Part shown: positions 42,991 to 45,338 of the stretch, piece by piece
Numbering within the stretch: the stretch's first letter is position 1
Layout of the letters: the number at the start of each line of letters is the position of its first letter
Source of the DNA: an uncultured Bacteroidia bacterium
Lineage (GTDB): Bacteria; Bacteroidota; Bacteroidia; Bacteroidales; Prolixibacteraceae
Reading direction: 5' to 3'
Length of the DNA stretch: 45,338 nucleotides
Assembly: GCA_903918045.1 (NCBI GenBank)
Contig: CAIXCY010000221.1
Span: 1-45,338 of the forward strand
Program-made: the position numbers and the translations under genes
The notes under the pieces: generated by a model
What the model was told of the DNA's origin: nothing
The model's database searches: none
The model's input: only the letters and a program-made list of their open reading frames with translations

Positions 42991-42998
42991 CAAAGGTA
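42991..42998 (-). promoter_or_regulatory. -7 promoter element (TACCTTTG) of purA
   Basis: On the minus strand TACCTTTG matches TAnnTTTG, 46 bp upstream of the purA ATG. Confidence 0.6.
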
Positions 42999-43021
42999 CA
43001 GATTATTTTCTGAAAAGGGGA

Positions 43022-43047
43022 TAAAAAAACCTCCCGGGAAGGAGGTT
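43022..43047 (-). terminator. Intrinsic terminator of the fur-family gene
   Basis: On the minus strand AACCTCC, loop TTCCCG and GGAGGTT are followed by a T run. It lies about 105 bp after the fur stop codon and upstream of the purA promoter, so the two are separate transcription units. Confidence 0.85.
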
Positions 43048-43153
43048 GATTTTATGTTTTTCAGGAATCGTTCTGTTTTCGGCGTCATTTCAAAAAAAGA
43101 ATTTTAAAGCCTTGAATTTTAAAGCTTTTCAAATCATTAGATTAATTTGAATA

Positions 43154-43600
43154 CTATATAGCATCCTCAATCTCACCGTAAAGATATAGAGAGTGATGCG
43201 ATAGTTTAAAATTATGAAGTGCACAGGCATCCTTAATGATCTCCAGAATTCTGGGATCATGAAACTCTTTTACCTTTCCGTTACGTATATCGATCAGGTG
43301 GTCATGCTGTCTGGAGGCAAGCGTCTTCTCAAATTGGGCAATATTTTTCCCAAACTGATGTTTGATCACCAATTTACAATCGAGCAACAACTCGATCGTA
43401 TTATATAAAGTTGCACGACTGACACGATAGTTTTTATTCTTCATTGAAATATATAAAGTTTCAATGTCGAAGTGACCATCCCTGGAGTATATCTCATCAA
43501 GGATTGCAAACCGTTCAGGTGTCTTACGGTGCCCCTTTCGTTCGAGGTATTCCGTAAAAAGTGATTTTACTGTTTCTCTACTGTTAAGCATACTATTCAT
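43154..43600 (-). CDS. Fur-family metal or peroxide regulator lacking the CxxC pair
   Basis: A 148-residue regulator. The winged helix has GHRKTPERFAILDEIYSRDG and YRVSRATLYNTIELLLDCKL (recognition helix). The dimerisation domain keeps HDHLIDIRNGKVKEFHDPRI and HNFKLSHHSLYLYGEIE with several regulatory-site histidines. In Fur the first motif normally reads HDHLxCxxCG; here both cysteines are replaced (DIRN), so the structural zinc site with CxxC is missing. It may be a Fur or PerR variant. The start could be ATG 43600 or 43591. It is upstream of purA but separated by a terminator, and downstream of relA/spoT by 85 bp. Confidence 0.85.
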   Translation of the reverse strand: MNSMLNSRETVKSLFTEYLERKGHRKTPERFAILDEIYSRDGHFDIETLYISMKNKNYRVSRATLYNTIELLLDCKLVIKHQFGKNIAQFEKTLASRQHDHLIDIRNGKVKEFHDPRILEIIKDACALHNFKLSHHSLYLYGEIEDAI

Positions 43601-43685
43601 ACTTAATCTAAGTTAAAATAGAATGTAAAAGTAGAAAATATTTTAAGAATACAGCATTTGGAGATGAAAATTTGATCAACAAGGG

Positions 43686-45338
43686 TTAAATTTCCTTTCG
43701 CTGAACCGTATCGACCCCTTTTATATTAAGAAGCTTAGTAATTAACGTTTCGAGAAGGTCGGTATTTTGAATATAAAGGTAAAGGTTCCCTTCAAAAATG
43801 CCATCATGTGCATCAAGATTGATGGATCGCATGTTGATTCCATATTCATTGGAAATCACATTGGTTATTTTATTTGCAATTCCCTGATGATCGAACCCTC
43901 TGATATATAAATGAGTGAGATAATAGAGCATTTTAGATTTTGTCCAGGTTGCCTCGATAATATCGTCACCATGGCTGGACATTAGTTTTACTGCTTCGGG
44001 GCATGATTTATTATGAATCATTATTTGTCCGTCATCGGAGGCAAACCCGACGACATCATCTCCGGGTATCGGATTGCAGCATGTGGCAAGCTGAAAGTTT
44101 GCTTTCCGCTCCTCATTTAGCAAAAACGGCTTTTTTTTGTCAATGATAAGGTTCTCATTTTTCTTCTCTCCGCCAAAAACAAAGGAGAGCTTCCAGAATT
44201 TCACGAATTTGTTTACCGATTTTTCGAGAAGTGTAACCTCCAGATTGTCGAGGGAAACAAGTCCCATTCCGATTTCAGCATATAATTGTTCTTTGGAGTG
44301 AAGCCCGTAGTGATTAATCAGTTTTTTGAGGGTATTTGAGGCCGGCTTAACATTTAGTTTCTCAAGTTGCGTGTTTAGTTGATTTCTCCCATCCTCGATA
44401 TGTTTTTTCTGTTCCTGTTTAAAGGAGTCTCTGATTTTTGATTTAGCCCTTGCGGTGATGGCGCTTTCGATCCAGGAAGGTTTGGGTGTTTGCTTGTCTG
44501 AAGTTAATATCTCAACCTGATCTCCGCTTTTCAGTACGTGGCTCATTGGAACCAGGATATGGTTTACCTTGGCACCGATACAATGGTTTCCAAGTTCAGA
44601 GTGGATGTCATAGGCGCAATCCAGAACGGTGGCGCCTTTGGGAAGCATCTTCATTTCCCCCTTCGGGGTGAAAATCACGATCTCCTGAGAGTAGAGGTTT
44701 AATTTAAACTCATCCAGAAAGTCAAGGGCATCTGATTCAGGGTTACGAAGCAACTCCCTGATTTTCATTAGCCATTTGTCGAGTTCACTTTCTGATGCAC
44801 CCTCTTCCTTGTAACGATAATGGGCAGCGAATCCACGTTCTGCGATTTCATCCATTCGTTCGGTACGAATCTGTACTTCAACCCATTGACCCTGCGGACC
44901 CATAACAGTGACATGAAGGGCCTCATAGCCATTGGCCTTTGGGATCGTAATCCAGTCGCGAATCCGGTCTGGCTTAGGAGTATAGATATCGGTGATCAGG
45001 GAGAGGATGTCAAAGCTTTGTCGTTTTTCAGAAATTCCCTCTTTGGGTTTAAAAACAATGCGGATTGCCAGCAGATCGTAGATCTCATCGAATGTGACGT
45101 TTTTAGTCTGCATCTTATTCCAGATTGAATAGATCGACTTGGGACGTCCACTAATGGTGAAATCAAAATTTTCTTCGTAAAGTTTTTCCTGTATTGGTTT
45201 TGAAAAATCAAATACGAGATAATTGATGCGTTCTTCTTCGCTTTGGAGTTTTATTTTTATTTGCTGATAAACATCCGGATTTTTGTATTTCAGGCTGAGG
45301 TCTTCAAGTTCTGATTTGATGGCGTAAAGTCCCAGGCG
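43686..45338 (-). CDS. RelA/SpoT (p)ppGpp synthetase/hydrolase, 5' end beyond window
   Basis: The frame is open to the right window edge, so 551 C-terminal codons are seen. The visible part starts in the linker RLGLYAIKSELEDLSLKYKN. The synthetase domain follows (FTISGRPKSIYSIWNKMQTK, DLLAIRIVF, ANGYEALHVTVMGPQGQWVE, QIRTERMDEIAERGFAAHYR). Then come a TGS domain (IVIFTPKGEMKMLPKGATVL), a conserved-Cys region (LATCCNPIPGDDVVGF) and a C-terminal ACT domain. It makes the alarmone (p)ppGpp during starvation. The HD hydrolase domain, if present, lies outside the window, so RelA cannot be told from a bifunctional Rel. Confidence 0.95.
   Translation of the reverse strand, partial: RLGLYAIKSELEDLSLKYKNPDVYQQIKIKLQSEEERINYLVFDFSKPIQEKLYEENFDFTISGRPKSIYSIWNKMQTKNVTFDEIYDLLAIRIVFKPKEGISEKRQSFDILSLITDIYTPKPDRIRDWITIPKANGYEALHVTVMGPQGQWVEVQIRTERMDEIAERGFAAHYRYKEEGASESELDKWLMKIRELLRNPESDALDFLDEFKLNLYSQEIVIFTPKGEMKMLPKGATVLDCAYDIHSELGNHCIGAKVNHILVPMSHVLKSGDQVEILTSDKQTPKPSWIESAITARAKSKIRDSFKQEQKKHIEDGRNQLNTQLEKLNVKPASNTLKKLINHYGLHSKEQLYAEIGMGLVSLDNLEVTLLEKSVNKFVKFWKLSFVFGGEKKNENLIIDKKKPFLLNEERKANFQLATCCNPIPGDDVVGFASDDGQIMIHNKSCPEAVKLMSSHGDDIIEATWTKSKMLYYLTHLYIRGFDHQGIANKITNVISNEYGINMRSINLDAHDGIFEGNLYLYIQNTDLLETLITKLLNIKGVDTVQRKEI

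Noticed and set aside
1-45338. CRISPR arrays, prophage or insertion sequences
   Set aside because: No regularly spaced direct repeats of suitable length, and no transposase, integrase or phage structural genes seen on either strand.

Overview
The window is a chromosomal stretch of a Bacteroidetes (Bacteroidota) bacterium, probably of an anaerobic or microaerobic Bacteroidales-type lineage. Evidence: Bacteroidetes -7 promoter elements (TAnnTTTG) stand in front of many genes, there are three TonB-dependent receptors with N-terminal carboxypeptidase-regulatory-like domains, the order bamD-rpoZ-coaBC-DUF4835-recN-fabI is typical of the phylum, and RNA polymerase omega is of the Bacteroidetes form. 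Indolepyruvate:ferredoxin oxidoreductase and rubrerythrin suggest low-oxygen life. I see no prophage, insertion sequence or CRISPR array. The genus cannot be named from this sequence.

Layout. 1-1.9 kb: 3' part of a TonB-dependent receptor (minus). 2.4-6.3 kb: a CAP-domain lipoprotein, iorAB, and a secreted YiiX-type amidase. 6.5-12.5 kb: bamD, rpoZ, coaBC (split by a one-base shift at a run of ten A), a DUF4835 protein, recN, fabI, then a bidirectional terminator shared with cysH. 13.4-21.9 kb (minus): one phosphate operon, porin-pstS-pstC-pstA-pstB-phoU-phoB-phoR. 22.1-25.6 kb (plus): a GH1 glycosidase, then a metallophosphoesterase resembling phospholipase PlcP and a MurG-type glycosyltransferase. 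25.8 kb: tRNA-Gly(CCC). 26.3-31.3 kb: an Oar-like TonB-dependent receptor and a 5'-nucleotidase encoded as two separate proteins. 31.4-37.7 kb: a small acidic protein, a third receptor, two related uncharacterised proteins, a Crp/Fnr regulator and a rhodanese. 37.8-45.3 kb (minus): vWA protein, WYL regulator, rubrerythrin, nicotinate phosphoribosyltransferase, purA, a fur-family gene and the 3' part of a relA/spoT gene.

The most interesting theme is phosphate starvation. Arrays of 7-bp boxes close to TGTAACA, repeated every 10-11 bp, lie upstream of the porin/pst/pho operon (21896-21934), the PlcP-like gene (23542-23581) and the Oar-like receptor (26141-26169). They look like PhoB boxes. Inferred picture: when phosphate runs out, the porin and Pst transporter take up phosphate, the receptor and 5'-nucleotidase may scavenge organic phosphate, and the PlcP-like/glycosyltransferase pair may replace membrane phospholipids with glycolipids. 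Family assignments rest on motifs; the regulon and lipid-remodelling role are inference.

Second-rank oddities are the coaBC frameshift, two paralogous Bacteroidetes-specific proteins around a 0.54-kb non-coding region, a perfect 20-bp palindromic repeat, and several hairpins inside the phosphate operon.
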